Of a stretch of 64,000 bases of DNA, positions 25,834 to 36,392 are shown in pieces. Positions within the stretch are counted from its first letter, which is position 1. Each line of letters begins with the position of its first letter. This stretch comes from Oryzias latipes. Taxonomy: Eukaryota; Chordata; Actinopteri; Beloniformes; Adrianichthyidae. Made by a program: the position numbers and the translations under genes. Below the pieces are notes generated by a model that saw nothing but the letters and a program-made list of their open reading frames with translations, did not search any database and was not told the origin of the DNA. Location: assembly GCF_002234675.1 (NCBI RefSeq), contig NC_019860.2, positions 9,608,586-9,672,585 of the forward strand, in the 5' to 3' direction.

Positions 25834-26696
25834 CTCAGACTTTTGACATTTTATTTATTGGTCATCTGCCTTTGAGAAAAATCCAAAAAAAGAGAAACAA
25901 ACATAAAATATATTTTTTTATTGTACAACTCTGAGGCTCCAGCTTGTCAAGATCTCCAAGATCCTTCTCACTTGATGTTCCCAATTCCCTGTAGGATAAA
26001 ATCAAATATAAACAATTTCAGCAATCCAATCTGTTGAATTACCTTTAAAAAAAGTTTTATAGTTGATAAAAACTGGCAAGGAAAAATATATTTGGATAAC
26101 CTCACATAGTTGAAAGAACAAGTTATAACAACGTTATATTCTGTAACTGTGCAGAAATTTCTGTTTTCTCATCCAAAACAAATTTACTCCACACTTGGGT
26201 TCATGCTAAAAGTTATTTCTTTGGTTATGAATTCAGGGAGGATTTAGAAAACAACAACCAAATCTGCAGGTGATACACTGAGGAAGATTATCACAGAGAA
26301 TAGATGTAACTATCATCCGGATGATTGAATGATGGATGAAACTGGCCACTTCTGGAAGACGATAGCACTGGAAGTGGCGAATTGCCCGTCGCTCAAATCA
26401 CGATGTGGGACCTCTCATGCTCCTTGTTTTAAGGCACAGAATAGAACTCCTAATGTGTGTTATAAAGTACGATACGGTTCAATCTATTGCTTTGAGAGAA
26501 AAAACCTTTATGTTGAGAAATCTTCCAATGCTCTTCAATGAATGTTTCAGAAAGCCTCAGAAATGTTCAGGAGGATTTTTGATGAGAATTGATCAATGAC
26601 GGACATTCTTCAACTGTGGCAGAGGTTTAGGTGGGTTGTGGTTCTCCGTCTTTGAAGATCCTGCATAGAAGACGGGGGGAAATTCTGAAAACAGTA

Positions 26697-26856
26697 CTGT
26701 GATTCAGTGATGACATCATTCAGTGATGACATCATTCAATGACTACATCATCAAAGGATGACATAATATGATGTCATCCTTTGATAATATTACATCATAT
26801 CATCAAATGATGACATGCAATGATGTCATTTTACATCATGGCATGATGGGATTTAA
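26697..26856 (+). promoter_or_regulatory. CRE-like motif cluster with perfect 15-bp hairpin, promoter candidate B1
   Basis: Directly upstream of the 563-codon frame. It contains four TGACATCA/TGATGTCA sites, each one step from the palindromic CREB/ATF site TGACGTCA and exactly what CpG deamination would produce, plus further GATGACAT half-sites. A perfect inverted repeat has arms ATCAAAGGATGACAT at 26750-26764 and its complement at 26771-26785, with a 6-nt loop. A TATA-like TTTAAAT/ATAAATA lies at about 26852-26867. Promoter function is inferred from position and motif density, and from retention in all three copies. Confidence 0.55.
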
Positions 26857-28548
26857 ATGCATAAATACTCCCCAGAGATTAGTATTCCTTCAACTCAAGA
26901 AGACACAAAGAAAACAAATCAGCTATCAAGAATGAGAAAAATGAGGCAACAGGAAGAAAAAGTCAAAAAACTCTGGTCCGATATTGTTGAAAATGAGAGT
27001 GACATCGTCCTGGACGACGACTTTTATAACATGATTGTCTTCCCCGAGGAAAGTTCCAGAGAGGAGACCAGTCAGGACTCTCTCATCCCCCAACACAATT
27101 CATCTCAAATCTCTGATGGTGACAGGCAATGTAGTCAGAGTGACTTTGAAGCTGATCTGGAGGTCAACAATATGATGTCCCCTGACAATAGCTACACCCA
27201 TGAGCACAGTCTGGACTCTCAAGACAATTCATCTCAAATCTCTGATGGCGACAGGAAATGTAGTCAGAGTGACTTTGAAGGTGATCTGGAGTTTTACTAC
27301 TCAATGTCCCCTGACAACAGCTACACTGATGAGCAGACCGATGAGCACAGTCTGGACTCTCCCACCCCCAGAGAATATCCATTTGGACCCTCTGATTCAG
27401 ATAGTGAGGATGACAATTCAAGTGATTCTGATTCAGAAGACTCACTATCAGAGGAGTCTCAAGAAGAAACTGACGTCAACGATCTTAATGGATTGATCTC
27501 ACAGCGCAATAAGCTAAAAAGCTGTTTAGCTAAGAGGGAAAGGAACATCGCAAAAAAACTGGACCTCCTTAAGAAATATGAGCAGGAGGCACTTAAGGCT
27601 GATGAAGACTGGTTGTTTTCTGAAAAAAGTATTGAGCAGGAGCGGCACATTAGACAAGAGAGGCGAAAGGAAATCAGAGAACTTGAGGAGAAGATCCAAA
27701 ATGTGACAGAATTCCTCAAGGTGGAAAAGAAACCAAGCTACTCAAAGGGTTACAAGACAGTTTTAGAAGAGACAGAAATGGTCACAAAACAACTGCTTGA
27801 AATCAACAACCTAAATTCACACATGGAAGATCAAATTGGAAAACAAAAGGAGAAAAGAGAAAATCTTGAAATTCAGGTGGTAGAGATGGTCTTTCTGTCC
27901 AACTTAGCGACCAATAGAATCAGCAACCAAGCAGAGACAATTGTGTGTGCACCTCAACAGAAGACCTCAATCCAGACGGAATTTGATAGACCTAAAAGTG
28001 CCTCTGGATTGAACCAAATAACAGCCTCAGCTTGTTTGGAATCACAAAAAAGTATTTTTACTATTGGAGCTGCACCTAAGAAAACGACCAATAGGAGAGG
28101 AAAAAATAAGACCATTAGCCCTAAAGCAAAGCCGGACGCCTCTTCTCAACTGCTAGACACACTGAAAGTGAATCCACCACATCAGTTCAGTTGGGTTCAG
28201 TCAGAAGAAGCAGCCGTTAAAGTCAGCAGCCAGGCTAAATCAAGTGGGTGTGCACCTCAGGAAAAGTCTTTTGAACAACAAAGTTCTTTTGCAAAGAAAG
28301 TCTCGACATCGGACAAAGTAAAAGCCTCCTTGTTGTTAGAACCTCAGAAGACTATCTTTACCATTGGAGCTGCACCTCAGAAAACCACGAAGAGAAGAAA
28401 AACTAAGAGCATTTGCCCTAAAGCAAAGCCGGACGCCTCTTCTCAACTGCTAGACACACTGAAAGTGAATCCACCACATCAGTTCAGTTGGGTTCAGTCA
28501 GAAGAAGCAGCCGTTAAAGTCAGCTCCAATGCAAGCAGCAATGCATAG
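26857..28548 (+). CDS. Unrecognised acidic/coiled-coil protein, 563 aa, copy B1
   Basis: I do not recognise this protein. A single intact frame without introns. Residues 1-60 are charged. Residues 80-121 and 123-168 are two copies of a repeat (SSQISDGDR-CSQSDFE-DLE, then MSPDNSYT, then EHSLDS). Residues 179-205 are a Ser/Asp/Glu run rich in CK2-like sites. Residues about 209-345 are Lys/Glu/Leu-rich and look coiled-coil. Residues about 364-458 and 465-557 are two copies of a roughly 99-aa basic repeat with FTIGAAP, an Arg/Lys patch resembling a nuclear localisation signal, and PHQFSW. No signal peptide or membrane segment is seen. The first ATG overlaps a TATA-like stretch and has T at -3; the next in-frame ATG (residue 26, 26932) has A at -3 and may be the true start. 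A nuclear structural role is only a guess. Confidence 0.75.
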   Translation: MHKYSPEISIPSTQEDTKKTNQLSRMRKMRQQEEKVKKLWSDIVENESDIVLDDDFYNMIVFPEESSREETSQDSLIPQHNSSQISDGDRQCSQSDFEADLEVNNMMSPDNSYTHEHSLDSQDNSSQISDGDRKCSQSDFEGDLEFYYSMSPDNSYTDEQTDEHSLDSPTPREYPFGPSDSDSEDDNSSDSDSEDSLSEESQEETDVNDLNGLISQRNKLKSCLAKRERNIAKKLDLLKKYEQEALKADEDWLFSEKSIEQERHIRQERRKEIRELEEKIQNVTEFLKVEKKPSYSKGYKTVLEETEMVTKQLLEINNLNSHMEDQIGKQKEKRENLEIQVVEMVFLSNLATNRISNQAETIVCAPQQKTSIQTEFDRPKSASGLNQITASACLESQKSIFTIGAAPKKTTNRRGKNKTISPKAKPDASSQLLDTLKVNPPHQFSWVQSEEAAVKVSSQAKSSGCAPQEKSFEQQSSFAKKVSTSDKVKASLLLEPQKTIFTIGAAPQKTTKRRKTKSICPKAKPDASSQLLDTLKVNPPHQFSWVQSEEAAVKVSSNASSNA

Positions 28549-28596
28549 GTGTAAATATTAGATAACATTAGCTAGTAGGAATATAAGTAATTTTGT

Positions 28597-28602
28597 AATA
28601 AA
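28597..28602 (+). promoter_or_regulatory. Polyadenylation signal AATAAA after the B1 protein gene
   Basis: AATAAA about 50 nt past the stop codon, followed by a GTGTG-containing stretch; conserved in all three copies. It supports an ordinary Pol II mRNA. Confidence 0.55.
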
Positions 28603-29164
28603 AAGGTGTGACAGGTTTTCTACATGTATTTATATTATTTTATTTAATATTACAAATTGTTAGTGTTTTTACTAAGATAAATATAAGTTGTCATAAATTC
28701 ATTTTAAAGATTTATTTTTTATTTGGAAGTAGAGAAACATGTCTGAAGTTGATAAATATTTGTAAGTCTTTGTTTTTATATATTTTTCATATATTCATTT
28801 AGTTAGTTTATCTATGTTTGACCTGACGTTTCTCTTGATCTTTGTTTTAAAAAGTATAAATATAACACTAAAAAAATTAATTTATATACAAATATGCAAA
28901 AATGTTAGGATATATTGTCACAGATAGAAAGATAGACTCATAAATATATCTACATAAAGAGATTGTTTTAGAGCAAAAAATAGTGATCCATGAAATATCC
29001 AAAAATATATAGAGATAAAGTTCTATATGAAAAGAGATTTATGGCCAAACATGCAAATATAAATACAGAGCCCTCAGTAAACCAACTTTAAAGTGCCTTG
29101 AATAGCACAAGGGTAATAAGGTAATCACTATATGAAGAATAGTTTTTGTGTTCTTGTGTGCATT
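28603..29164. other. AT-rich 3' flank, no gene seen
   Basis: Very AT-rich with short T and TATA runs. No frame of interest and no recognised repeat. Confidence 0.6.
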
Positions 29165-29200
29165 AGTGGGTTCTCTCCGGGTGCTCCGGCTTTCCCTAGA
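29165..29200 (+). repeat. Fragment of common teleost repeat
   Basis: GGGTTCTCTCCGGGTGCTCC matches a motif I know from many fish genomes (usually followed by GGCTTCCTCCCACAG). A more degenerate relative (GGGTTTTCTCCCAGC) lies at about 29598-29625, so the microsatellite sits between two pieces of similar repeat. Confidence 0.5.
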
Positions 29201-29390
29201 TTCTAAAAAAGACTTTTAAAAGTGAATTAGAGGCTAAGAGCGCCATCTGCCCTCGCTGTCTGCATCTACGCCTTCTCTCTCTGTTCTGTTCTCTCTGTTC
29301 AATTAGTAAGTAATTGATAACAAATAAATAAAAAAATACAAAATAAAATATAATAAAAAACAAATGAGTAAATAAATATATAAATAAATA

Positions 29391-29504
29391 CATTCACACA
29401 TGCACACATGCACACATACACACATACACACATACATACATACATACATACATACATACATACATACATACATACATACATACATACATACATACATACA
29501 TACA

Positions 29505-29536
<32 letters not shown>
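29391..29536 (+). repeat. (CATA)n microsatellite, B1
   Basis: About 145 bp of CA-rich then pure CATA tetranucleotide repeat. On the minus strand it reads as runs of Tyr-Val-Cys-Met in several frames, which is not coding. Confidence 0.95.
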
Positions 29537-29538
<2 letters not shown>

Positions 29539-29664
29539 AATAAATCAGTCACCAAGATATTTAGATAATGAACCAAATTAAAGCCGGGCAGTCTTGTGGG
29601 TTTTCTCCCAGCATTTCAGTTTCCCCACAGTAATTGTTAGTGATTGGCTAGCGACTGATAAATA

Positions 29665-30290
29665 TCCCCTCCCTGAATCGCCACCTTATCGTGGTGGAGT
29701 GGTTTGCGAGCCCGAATGATCCAAGGAGCCAGTACCTGGGTGGTGTTCCACCTCAAACTGGTCCTGGGAGACGGGCCAGACTAAGGGCGATTCAAACAAA
29801 AACCTTTTCATTACTAGATCCACCTACTCCCCCCAATAAGAGTTACCAGTGCCCCCACCCTGGAGCCAGACTAGTGAGTTCTTGTCTGGTGGCTTTTAAT
29901 TGCTCTGAGGCAGTGGCCAGTGGGGCAGTGGCCAGTGGGGCAGTGGCCAGTGGGGCAGTGGATAGCAAGCATGTTGTCCTGAAGGCCCCCCAGAGCAAAG
30001 GAACTTTTTCTGCACTTCCTCTTGAGGCTTTGGTTGCTTGTTGGTGGTCGATGATGGGGCAGGACGAGCCACAGTGGGACACTGGCTTTATCCCCCTTTG
30101 GTTAGACGCTTCACATTGGATCATTCAATCGTCTATCTCCAATGAGTCCCCAATCCCCCCAAAACACAAACAAAGAACTCCTTCCCCGTGTCTTTGTGGC
30201 AGAAGAGACATTCCCACTGCAGAGAAACCGGATACAGTCATTCCCTGGGCGCCTCCTTTTTCAATAGAGGTGCATATTTAACTACGTCCT
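29665..30290 (+). repeat. LINE 5'-end-like teleost repeat fragment, B1
   Basis: Starts with CGCCACCTTATCGTGGTGGA and continues GAGTGGTTTGCGAGCCCGAATGA, which resembles the 5' end of a widespread fish retroposon I cannot name securely. A long frame (29691-30281, 196 codons) crosses it but contains a translated minisatellite and has no recognisable domain, so I do not call it a gene. A 15-bp minisatellite (GCAGTGGCCAGTGGG, about 3.5 copies) lies at 29910-29960. Confidence 0.5.
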
Positions 30291-30717
30291 CTCACCAGCC
30301 CGGCTGCTAGTGAAGAAATCCTTCTGGATGCTCTCTCCACAGTGGGGTCTGTATTGACGCCTGACTGAAGATCCACAGCAGAGTGGGAAGTTCTCGTGTT
30401 CTGCACAGCTTCATCAAGTCTTCAGCACCACAGGAACCTGCAGTGATGAGGCTGGGGTAACTGAAGACGAGCTGCTGCACGAGATAAAATAGGTTGCTGC
30501 CAACAGAGAGGCTCTCCAGCTGAGAGACTCCTTCATGATCCACTTTCCTGCAGAGGGAGCAGACCCATGGCACCTCCAGAATGGGGTTTTCTGTCCTCCA
30601 AGGACGGACAAACAATGGCTCTTTTGAGAGCCACCCACAAAAACTTTAAGAGTTTGATTCTCTCTTTTTCACAGTTTATATTCCAAATGTTTAAAGTCCT
30701 ACATTATTTGAAAAGGT
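30291..30717. other. Unassigned spacer with a 102-codon minus-strand frame
   Basis: The stretch is balanced in composition and holds a minus-strand open frame at 30307-30615 (with a CSLCRK motif), present also in B2 at 50558-50866 with a conservative change. It could be a fragment of a host exon or part of an old repeat. No family recognised, so it is not called as a gene. Confidence 0.35.
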
Positions 30718-30790
30718 ATTCATTTTCTTCTGTACCGTTTTTCCGTTTCGGGGTCACGGGGCTGCCGGAGCCTATCCTGGCCACTTGTGG
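30718..30790 (+). repeat. Common teleost repeat fragment, B1
   Basis: The series ATTCATTTTCTTCTGTACCG...GGGGTCACGGGG-CTGCCGGAGCCTATCC matches a highly abundant fish interspersed motif (typically CATTCATCTTC...GGGTCGCGGGG-TGCTGGAGCCTATCCC). Confidence 0.7.
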
Positions 30791-31182
30791 AGTGGAGTTG
30801 AAAAGGTAAGAGTTTAAAACAGGTTAAATAGTACATATGGACCGGAGCAGAACTGCCCCCTTCATAAAATCACAATGCCATAGGTGCAGGATGCTGCTCA
30901 GTAGCATGAAAGCAGTCACCATTGATATGTATTACTGGGTTGACGGTCACGTGACATACTGGCACATGTTTTACAATCAACCGCAAAAATTACGACAGCA
31001 AAATTTTACGATCAAGAGGAATTGTCTTGCACAGATTGGTTATCACATTTTAATAGAAAGAAAACAGGCTGGGAAGTGTGAGGTGGATGCTAGCATAATA
31101 GTTTGGGTCATTAATGTAGAGTTTTATTAAGAAAGTGACTATTCGCAGATAATTTGTAAATACGAGAGGCCAGTGCTGAACC
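30791..31182. other. Unassigned spacer before the hAT-like element
   Basis: Holds an open frame of 97 codons (30837-31130) repeated in B2 at 51088-51381 with one visible amino-acid change. No motif recognised; most likely chance. Confidence 0.4.
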
Positions 31183-31586
31183 TAGGGATGGCTCGTTTGA
31201 CACAACGCTTCGGCGCGCGGTTGACCTTCATGAAACAGAGTGTTTCGGCACAGTGTTTCGGGTCGTGTGTCAACTAGCGCAGATCACGTGGTGGATGAAG
31301 AATGACGCGCCAAATGATTCGTTTGGTCGAACCACGCTTCAGATGTCACTTGTGTTTTGAACAGTAGTAGCCCTATCTAGAAATGCGAAATGAATCCTGA
31401 ACGTTTCCCGACCAGTTCCATTGTTTCCCCTGTATTGGAATCAGCGTCAGTTCACTGCACTATACCATGGCTCCTATTAAAAACGTTCTGTGGCTCAGGA
31501 TCATTTCAACTCGGTTTTTCCTAATAAAACACTACATCATGAATGCTGTGTATCAAAAAAAAAAACACTGCGATGAATATATGATG

Positions 31587-32392
31587 TGTAGAAAATGTAT
31601 GTTTTAATATCTTATTCTTCATTATGTTACAGCTTTATCCTTAGTGTGAAGTGAACTTATTTTGAACCATCCAGATTTATGGTCGTGTGACATTCCTTTT
31701 TGCTTTATGGTTGCAGCATCCTGTGAAGACATAGGGTGTTCTTTGTGCAAAGTTAGGTGTCTTCCATAGCTGCAATAAATATGCCATGGTCTACATCCGT
31801 ACCATCTGGGTTGAAGATTCTTCCCCTGGGAAAGTGTGAAGATTCGTGTTCTCATGTGGAGGTTGAAGCTGACCTTTGCTCTGGATACCGGTAAAAGGAA
31901 CCTTGAGTTGTCCAGGAATGATTTACTCTGACCAGATGGGGACTCTCTTGATCATCGGACTGTGTGCGCCGGTGAAATGGGCCCCCGAGAGGCGGAGCGG
32001 ATCCGAAGCTGGCAATCGTCAGCTATTGGCCAGAGGAAGCAGGCGGGCTATCAGCTGATGAATCAGAGCGACCAGGGGTGGAGGACCAGCGACCATGCTC
32101 TTTCCGGAAGGCGGGGATTCAAACACATCTTAAAAAGACTGTTTTCAAACTATTCCATTGTTCTTAGGAAAATCTACGAGTAATTCGCATGTAACTTGTG
32201 CGTCAGTAGATCTTTACTTGAGAATCCAGATATATCTGCATTAATGTTTTAAACTGTGCTTTAGAACTATTGTCAGGGAAATAAACTCTGTGTATTTTTA
32301 AACCGGTTGAATCCTTGTTTGTTTTACCACTCTCGACTATCGAACACGCATGGATGGAAAGAACTGAAAAACGGACGATTTTCTTTCCTTCA
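31587..32392 (+). repeat. ERV 5' LTR
   Basis: 806 bp, TGTAG...TTCA. AATAAA lies near 32280 in the downstream third, and an AAAAAG-type TATA-like box lies upstream of it. Confidence 0.92.
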
Positions 32393-32396
32393 ATTT

Positions 32397-32414
32397 TGGT
32401 GACCTCGAGACGTG
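32397..32414 (+). other. ERV primer-binding site candidate
   Basis: TGGTGACCTCGAGACGTG begins 4 nt past the 5' LTR, the normal position and the usual TGG start. The primer tRNA is not identified; it does not match the tRNA-His of this window. Confidence 0.6.
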
Positions 32415-34719
32415 AAGTCGGGGGTGAATAGGAAACGCGGACCAGACCGGTTGGACCACATCATAGTGGCTTATTACGAGATTTCTGAGACTTTCGACGT
32501 AAAGTCTGGGGATGCTTCCTGCCATGCGGTCGACTTCTTCAGAGGCCTCATTCATAATCATGGTGAGCAGAGCCTTTTGTAAAGTCTGCGTATTGATGAT
32601 CTCAAATTAAAGGAGAAGTCGATTGTATGGGTGGCACAGTGTACCCTATACGAACGAACGGGCGAGCGCACCCGAATAAATAAGTGTTGGGTTCACCCTC
32701 CCTAGAACAGCGAATTGAACGGTGGCAAAATATACACTTTGGGCGGCAGTAAAAAATTTTGAAAAATTGGACAATTATAATTATGCAGGTTTTTCGTCTG
32801 TTCGGCCTGTACAAAATTGAACGTTGGCAAATTGGGAGCTTGTGATATTTGGAAAGCAGCAAATTGACTAGGTTTGCGTCTGTTCAACCTGTTAAGAAAT
32901 CCCTTACAAAAAACAGAGTTATTTTAGGAACTAATTTTGCGCGTCTAGGATTTTCGGAAACACCAAGGAGGCTTCGGCCTCTACAAATTATTTTTTTATA
33001 CGCGGAGAGAAACCAAAGAAGGATTCAAAATAAACATGAGCGCTGAATTTGACAGAAGATGAGGAAAATTGTGCATTTTGTCAGGACAAAAACGACAACA
33101 TGACTTGACGACTGACTGATGACAATACAGACGTGATCGCTGATGAACGGACTGAATGTATGAGATTTTGGAGACGTGACTGCTTATGAATGAAATGTAT
33201 GCATGAGATTTTGGAAAGTATGGGATGAAAAACTGTCTGAAAGCAGCGAATTTTGGCTTTATTTTACATGTTTCTGTGTGAAATGTTTTCTCTATGGACG
33301 TGGCCATCTTGTTTCGAATTAGCCAATAACGGGACGTTTTAGTTTCTTTCGAATGCGTCGACAGCTCTGATTGGCTTTGTTTGTACCATGTGGTCGGCGT
33401 GACGGCGTCCATGGAGACCGAAATGTTCAACCTGCGCTAAACTTTCACGTAACAAGGCTTAAGAGTTTGCGAACTAATTTGTGGTAAAATAACAACTGAC
33501 ATTGTAGTTATTGAGCGTGGTCATGACCTCGGTTGTAAGACGTCGATAAAAACAAATTTCAGTGGTCTTAGTTCGACGAAAAAGATTTTTAAGTAGAAAG
33601 GAGTCTATGAGCAGCGCTTCCGATGGAAGTTTCAGCCACAACAGCAGCTTGACTACAGCTGCAGCCTGCAGCAACATTATCTGTTCTGCCTCTGTTCGAA
33701 CGAAAATAACTTTCTCGGGCATTTGCCTAAAGTTGGGCAAATCTTTCTAAAACACAGTAAGGTAATATCGGTCAAATATATTTTGTGTAAAATGATTTTG
33801 CAATTATTTCGGTTTTCTTATTTTGAATAAATGTCTCTACTTTATTTTGTAATTCCTAATTACCATGATTTAGTTAAGTTTTGCTAAAAAGTAATGTTAT
33901 TGACACTAATTGTAAGTATTTGTTGGTTTAGATCCGGACTCCCTTTAAAAGAATGTTTGCAATGTTTAATTTATTTTGTATGTTTGTTTTAATATTTCCC
34001 AGATTACTTAGTGTTGGTGTTAAAGGGTTTATTGCTGTTTAAAGATGAAAGTTAAAGCAGATCCCATGTTTTGATGTAATTATAGTTTGAAGACAGTGTA
34101 AGTGGATGTTGTACAGAATGGGGAAAGGACAAAGCAGTGAATTAAAGTAGAAATGAACGGCATAGGAAGTGATAGAGGGTCTGTGGACACAGAAAGGTAT
34201 GGTAAGGTAAGGAAAGGTGCTGGTTCTAGTAGAACAGAAGAAGGGAGAACATGAATGTTAATGCTAGTGATAAACGATTCATTTCAGTGAAATGGTTTAT
34301 TTTGTTTATCTGTAAGGTGCCTAATTTGTTGTGTTATGTCTTTTGGTGTGGTTTTGAGAAAACGGTTAAAAGTTATTGTCTGCGTATTAATTGTCTGTGT
34401 TTTAACGAACCTGTTGTGGTTTAGAGTGTGAATTGTGTTTTTAGTTAAATAAGGAAAAGCTTAAATTGTGGAATTTTGTTGCTTTTAGCACTTCTCCAAA
34501 TTCTTTTTGTAGGACAGCAAGTCCTTAATGGTAAGTCAAAACAATTTGTTTTTTTTTCTGGATTAAAGGTGAATGATTAGCTGCCAGTATGCACCAGAAT
34601 GCATCTAAGACAATGTATTTTTCGAAGATTTTGCTCCACATCCGTCATATAGTTCAGAGAAAAGTTTAGGGATTTTTTCCTTTGCTGATTTTCATCATTG
34701 ATTAACTGACTTTAGCATC
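32415..34719 (+). other. ERV leader and gag-region remains
   Basis: About 2.3 kb with no long open frame. A splice-donor-like ATGGTGAGC is at about 32560. I recognise no gag domain. Confidence 0.4.
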
Positions 34720-34724
34720 CATAG

Positions 34725-35246
34725 TGTCATGGCCTGGCAGCTACTCCCTCCTCCCCCCTCCTTCCTGTGTTGCACGCGACCAGCTGGATCCACTCACCTC
34801 ATCTACTCATTCCTTCATAAGCTCCTCCTGGATCATCAGCCGGTGCCAGTTCGTTGTTCCTCCTATGGTGCATAGTCTGGTCAGCTCATGTTTATGTCTC
34901 ACGTCTCATTGCCTCACGCTCATAGTGTTTTTTCTCGCTCTGCCTCAGGACTTAAACCTATTGGATCCTCCCCTGGTCGCTGTCCTCCTACGCTGCTGTC
35001 TATCCGCCTCAAGAAACCTCCAGCCAGCCGCCTCTACTCGCCATGGTTCAAGCCTCGCCCACGCCGCAGAACTCCCTCAAGGAAATTCCTCCTCAAGATT
35101 TCTCCAGCTAGCCTTAGCTCTTTGACTAGAGATAAACCTGTCAAGACCTATTTCAGATTAAACCACTTGAAACTTACCATTGAGTCCTAGCCTCCTTCCG
35201 GGTTCCAGCATCTGGGTCATTCTGAACTCACGTCCGCATCATGACA
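34725..35246 (+). repeat. Gypsy 5' LTR
   Basis: 522 bp. GCCAGTTCGTT at 34845-34855 is complementary to the primer-binding site and probably marks the 5' end of the transcript. Confidence 0.95.
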
Positions 35247-36392
35247 GAACGAACTGGCCAAACCTCTGACCCAGCTGACCCGGAAGGGCTCCGCCATGCA
35301 GTTACCCAACAAGGTATTTTTCTGGGACTTCAGTCTAACTTACTCACTCGTATTACGTCTGTACAAGAGGATCTGGTTTCTCGCATCAACGGTATCACTC
35401 GGACTCTTAATGAATTTTCTGGTCAAACTTCAAGGCCCACTGTCTCTGCTCCGCCTCCTATTTCCGGCAACAACGCTACATCCGCTTCCACCCTCATCCC
35501 GGAAAATGTTCGACTACAGCCGGAACCTTTTTTCGGGGATGTTTCTGCCTGCGGAGGGTTCCTTCTGCAATGTGAACTGATTTTCCAACAAGCCCCCAGG
35601 TATTATCAAGCCGATCACACTCGTATCTCACTAATCGTGAACTCTCTCCGTAGTAAGGCGCTGCAATGGGCTCAAGCTTTCCTGGCCTCCCATCCTATCT
35701 CGCATCTCCCTTTCGAACGCTTCCTGGGAGAGTTCTGCCTCGTCTTCGACCGGCCTCGAAAGCAGGAGGAAGCCACCCGACGGTTGCTAGGTCTCAGGCA
35801 GGGTAACCGTCCGGTGAGTGAACATCTCATTGACTTCCGGATTTTTGCTGTCGAGGCTGGATGGCCAGATCCCGCACTCAAGGGGATTTTTTACCAGTCA
35901 CTGAATGAGCGCATTAAGGATCATCTTTGCACCCAGCCCGAAGCAGGCACTTTCGAAGAACTTGTCACGGCCGCCCTGAGGTCGGACATCCGCCTCCGGG
36001 AACGCCTCGCTGAGCAGAAATGTAAGCCACCTCCATCCCTTGACTATCCCGTTCGCGACTTACCCCTGGCGGCTCCAGCGAGCCTAGCTTCACCCCCCGT
36101 CAAGACTGATGAACCCATGCAAATAGGCCACTCCAAGCTCTCTCTAGAGGAGAGAAAGAAGCGTCGTGATGGGGGGTTATGTTTTTACTGTGGTCAGGCG
36201 GGCCATCAGGTCTCTCAATGCACCGCTCGTTTGGACTCCAGAAACCCCCCGTTTAGGGACGGGCCACGGGGGGGGGTGACCCTGAACCTTCTCACGTTTC
36301 CAAGTTTTTACTCGTTCCTGTCAAGATTTGCAATAAGAACCAAGTTTTTGAATTTAAAGCTCTTGTTGACTCTGGGGCCGAACATAGTTTAA
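35241..36392 (+). CDS. gag: Gypsy gag polyprotein, 383 aa
   Basis: The frame starts at the LTR boundary. A retrotransposon gag capsid-like region spans roughly residues 90-230 (with [15 protein letters not shown]), and one zinc knuckle [14 protein letters not shown] sits at 314-327. It forms the particle and binds RNA. The C-terminus overlaps the start of pol; the family is known to use a -1 frameshift there. It looks whole. Confidence 0.9.
   Translation: MTERTGQTSDPADPEGLRHAVTQQGIFLGLQSNLLTRITSVQEDLVSRINGITRTLNEFSGQTSRPTVSAPPPISGNNATSASTLIPENVRLQPEPFFGDVSACGGFLLQCELIFQQAPRYYQADHTRISLIVNSLRSKALQWAQAFLASHPISHLPFERFLGEFCLVFDRPRKQEEATRRLLGLRQGNRPVSEHLIDFRIFAVEAGWPDPALKGIFYQSLNERIKDHLCTQPEAGTFEELVTAALRSDIRLRERLAEQKCKPPPSLDYPVRDLPLAAPASLASPPVKTDEPMQIGHSKLSLEERKKRRDGGLCFYCGQAGHQVSQCTARLDSRNPPFRDGPRGGVTLNLLTFPSFYSFLSRFAIRTKFLNLKLLLTLGPNIV
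35248..35258 (+). other. Gypsy self-priming binding site
   Basis: AACGAACTGGC, 1 nt past the LTR, is the exact complement of 11 nt inside the LTR (34845-34855). Tf1/sushi-type elements are known to prime from the folded-back 5' end of their own RNA instead of a tRNA. Confidence 0.7.

Larger units (their letters stand above)
24022..26485 (+). repeat. 1,232-bp tandem duplication inside B1
   Basis: 24022-25253 and 25254-26485 are nearly identical direct copies; B2 and B3 have one copy. The join at about 25253 links the end of the segment (...GGTTCAATCT) to its own start (TTTCAATGTC) with almost no microhomology. Only a handful of differences separate the copies, so the event is recent. Both copies share a Tyr codon in the hAT remnant where B2 and B3 have Asp, so that change came before the duplication. 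Confidence 0.93.

Noticed and set aside
26329-26541. 70-codon frame upstream of the protein gene as a separate small gene or first exon
   Set aside because: Its length differs among copies and no splice or domain evidence links it to the main frame.
26750-26785. Promoter hairpin as a microRNA precursor
   Set aside because: The 15-bp stem with 6-nt loop is too short for a miRNA precursor.
29299-29576. Minus-strand frames rich in Tyr-Val-Cys-Met repeats (also near 49440 and 63122)
   Set aside because: Translation of the CATA microsatellite.
29691-30281. 196-codon frame, also at 49942-50532
   Set aside because: It lies in a teleost interspersed repeat, includes a translated 15-bp minisatellite, and is broken in B3.
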